Source: Burkholderiales bacterium (GTDB lineage: Bacteria > Pseudomonadota > Gammaproteobacteria > Burkholderiales > Burkholderiaceae_C). Taken from it: DNA of 6,688 bases. A model generated the notes under the pieces. It searched no databases. It was not told the origin of the DNA and saw only the letters and a list, made by a program, of their open reading frames with translations. The position numbers were made by a program, and so were the translations under genes. Below are positions 5,169-6,688 of the stretch, one piece after another. Location: contig JAGWTL010000165.1 in assembly GCA_028869035.1 (NCBI GenBank), positions 1 through 6,688 of the forward strand, in the 5' to 3' direction. Numbering within the stretch: position 1 is the stretch's first letter; every line of letters starts with the position of its first letter.

Positions 5169-6688
5169 TCAGCTTTTTTTCTTCGCCACCGGCGCCTTGC
5201 CGGGAAAACGCGTCTGCTGGTGCTCGCGCGGGCGGTAGAGCTGAACTTCCTGCTCGTAACCCAGCTTGCTCTTGAGCACGCTGTTGCACTGCGTCACCAC
5301 GTCTTCCAGCGTCTTGCGCCCGGCGGTCGCGCGCAGCTGCTGGATCAGCATGAAGGTCATGGCGCCGTAGGGCACGGAGCCGTGTGTGTACTCGTAGGCG
5401 TACTGGTCTTCGCGGCAGGCGGCCAGCAGCACCGGGTTGTAGGGGCCGTGGTGGCCCAGGCGCCGGGTGGCGGCCTTGAAGGCGGCGGGGTCGTCGCTCC
5501 AGCGGCCCACGGCACGGCCCATCTTCTGGGTGGCGCCATCGATCCCCAGGTAACGGCGCACCACATCGGCCGGCGCCTTGTTCATGCGGCCGCGCAGGTC
5601 CAGCTTCTTGCGCGGGAACCACATCTGCTTGTCCACATCCCATTCGATGCCGCGGTGGCGCACATCGTCGGGCGGGTTGATGCCGCGTACCGCCACGCCG
5701 CCGGCGCGCGCGATGCCGCCCGAGTGGCAGCAGTCCAGGATGATGGAAAAGCGCGCCTCGTAGGGCAGGTTGGCGTAGTACTGGGCCAGCATGTCGTCGG
5801 TGATGCCGGTGTTGCCGCTCCAGTCGAAGTCGTGGGTGACCAGGGACTCGTCCTTGTGGTCGGGTTCACCGTCGGTGTTCAGGGCGGCCACCTGGGCGCC
5901 GTGTCCCGAGTAGAACAGCACACGTTCGTCGCCTGCGCGCACATCTTCGAGCAGCCACTTGAGCCGCTCCTGCACGCCGCGGGTGGTGGCCCGCGCGTCC
6001 AGCACCACACGGATTTCCTCGGGCTGGTAACCACGCTCCTGCAGCATGGCGCTCATCTGGAAGACGTCGTTGACGCAGCCGCTCAGGCGGTTTTCCGGCT
6101 GCGGGTAGTCGTTGATGCCGATCAGCAGGGCACGGCGCTTGCGCGGACTGCGGCGCTGGACAGTGGGCGCCTTGAACCAGGGGCCGCCCACGGCCGGTGC
6201 CGGCTTGGGCTTGGCCGGTTTGACGCCGCGCGGCAGGGCGCCGGCCAGGCCGGCCCAGACATTGCTGGCCGTGACTTCATGCGCCAGGTACTGCTCGGCG
6301 CTGTGGTCCAGCGGGCCCCATTCGTCGAAAAAAGTGTCGAGCTGGGTGAAAGGGGCTTCGGGGAAATCCAGCTCGCAGGTCAGCACCGCGTCTTCGGAGT
6401 TGAAGAGGTGGTACCAGTGGCGCAGGGTGCCCAGGGGCTTGAGGTAACCGCCGAAGCTTTCGGCCAGGGCCGGATGGCCGATCTGTGAGCCCAGGGTGAC
6501 GAAGAGGCGGTCCTGGGCCAGGGCCTGCTGGGCGGCCAGCGTGTCGTAGGTGATGAGCGAACCCAGGCTGTGCGCGCAGATCACGTGCGGGTTGACGCGC
6601 TTGATGCACTGGGCCAGATCGGTGGAGAGCTGCTGGCGCAGCTGGGGCAGGGCGGTCCACTTGGCGACCATGCCGATGGTGTTGTCGA
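5169..6688 (-). CDS. Alpha/beta-hydrolase–caspase (C14) fusion protein, 5' end beyond window
   Basis: At least 505 residues are read without a stop to the window edge; the first ATG seen (6671) is probably internal, because DNTIG precedes it in frame and the hydrolase fold would start earlier. Numbering is from that ATG. Residues 1 to about 135 form the C-terminal part of an alpha/beta hydrolase: nucleophile elbow AHSLGS (S35), FNSEDAV (D94) and LDHSAEQYL (H123) make a plausible Ser-Asp-His triad. A proline/lysine linker (150-180) follows. The caspase-like domain begins RRALLIGINDYP (179-190) and carries FYSGHGAQ (H257) and ILDCCHSGG (C315), the His-Cys dyad of metacaspases and orthocaspases, which cleave after basic residues. 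Later parts include LLAACREDQYAYEY and MTFMLIQQL, ending in a lysine-rich tail. No signal peptide or membrane segment is seen in the visible part. Native targets are unknown. Confidence 0.92.
   Translation of the reverse strand, partial: DNTIGMVAKWTALPQLRQQLSTDLAQCIKRVNPHVICAHSLGSLITYDTLAAQQALAQDRLFVTLGSQIGHPALAESFGGYLKPLGTLRHWYHLFNSEDAVLTCELDFPEAPFTQLDTFFDEWGPLDHSAEQYLAHEVTASNVWAGLAGALPRGVKPAKPKPAPAVGGPWFKAPTVQRRSPRKRRALLIGINDYPQPENRLSGCVNDVFQMSAMLQERGYQPEEIRVVLDARATTRGVQERLKWLLEDVRAGDERVLFYSGHGAQVAALNTDGEPDHKDESLVTHDFDWSGNTGITDDMLAQYYANLPYEARFSIILDCCHSGGIARAGGVAVRGINPPDDVRHRGIEWDVDKQMWFPRKKLDLRGRMNKAPADVVRRYLGIDGATQKMGRAVGRWSDDPAAFKAATRRLGHHGPYNPVLLAACREDQYAYEYTHGSVPYGAMTFMLIQQLRATAGRKTLEDVVTQCNSVLKSKLGYEQEVQLYRPREHQQTRFPGKAPVAKKKS

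Noticed and set aside
4822..5643. A 273-codon minus-strand frame
   Set aside because: It spans the palindromic repeat and runs antisense to DUF3820 and out of frame within the caspase gene; low-complexity Arg/Pro/Ala composition marks it as a shadow.
5157..6488. A 443-codon open frame on the plus strand
   Set aside because: It is antisense to the hydrolase–caspase gene, has no recognisable motif and a composition typical of the complement of GC-rich coding DNA. The minus-strand frame has clear catalytic motifs.
1..6688. CRISPR arrays, tRNA or rRNA genes
   Set aside because: No regularly spaced repeats and no tRNA- or rRNA-like stretches were seen on either strand.

Overview
The window is GC-rich DNA that looks betaproteobacterial, most likely from a Comamonadaceae-type genome. 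That is an inference from codon bias, the protein families present (DUF4389, a bacterial SUI1/YciH, DUF3820) and a dispersed CTGAGCCTGTCGAAG-type palindrome. No taxonomic marker is present, so the assignment is tentative.

Positions 1-900 are insertion-sequence wreckage. A dispersed palindrome (11-53) is followed by a truncated, frameshifted and stop-containing IS3-type OrfB (81-499). This is joined directly to the N-terminal part of an IS5-type transposase (about 500-767, with a possible IS end near 818). All are on the minus strand. Positions 901-1536 hold two small minus-strand genes that are probably co-transcribed: an uncharacterised 75-aa protein and an 88-aa DUF4389 membrane protein. 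Positions 1577-2904 hold a nearly full-length IS4-family element with matching terminal repeats. Its transposase is inactivated by a one-base frameshift and an in-frame amber codon. The terminal motif GGACACTAC recurs at 892, 1537 and 2892, with its complement at 1579, which suggests repeated IS activity here.

Positions 2905-5070 look like ordinary chromosomal genes. A 101-aa protein of unknown function begins 13 bp inside the IS4 right boundary. It converges, with a 14-bp overlap, on a 3'-5' exonuclease-domain protein (minus strand). Diverging from the exonuclease is an 80-aa helical protein, followed by a tight three-gene cluster: an 84-aa unknown, a YciH/SUI1-like factor and a DUF3820 protein, each coupled to the next by a 4-bp stop/start overlap.

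Positions 5077-5157 carry a second copy of the dispersed palindrome, here split into long arms between convergent genes. Positions 5169-6688 (minus strand) encode the most notable protein: an alpha/beta-hydrolase (lipase-like) domain fused to a caspase-like (C14, metacaspase/orthocaspase type) protease domain. Both apparent catalytic sets are intact, and the 5' end runs off the window.
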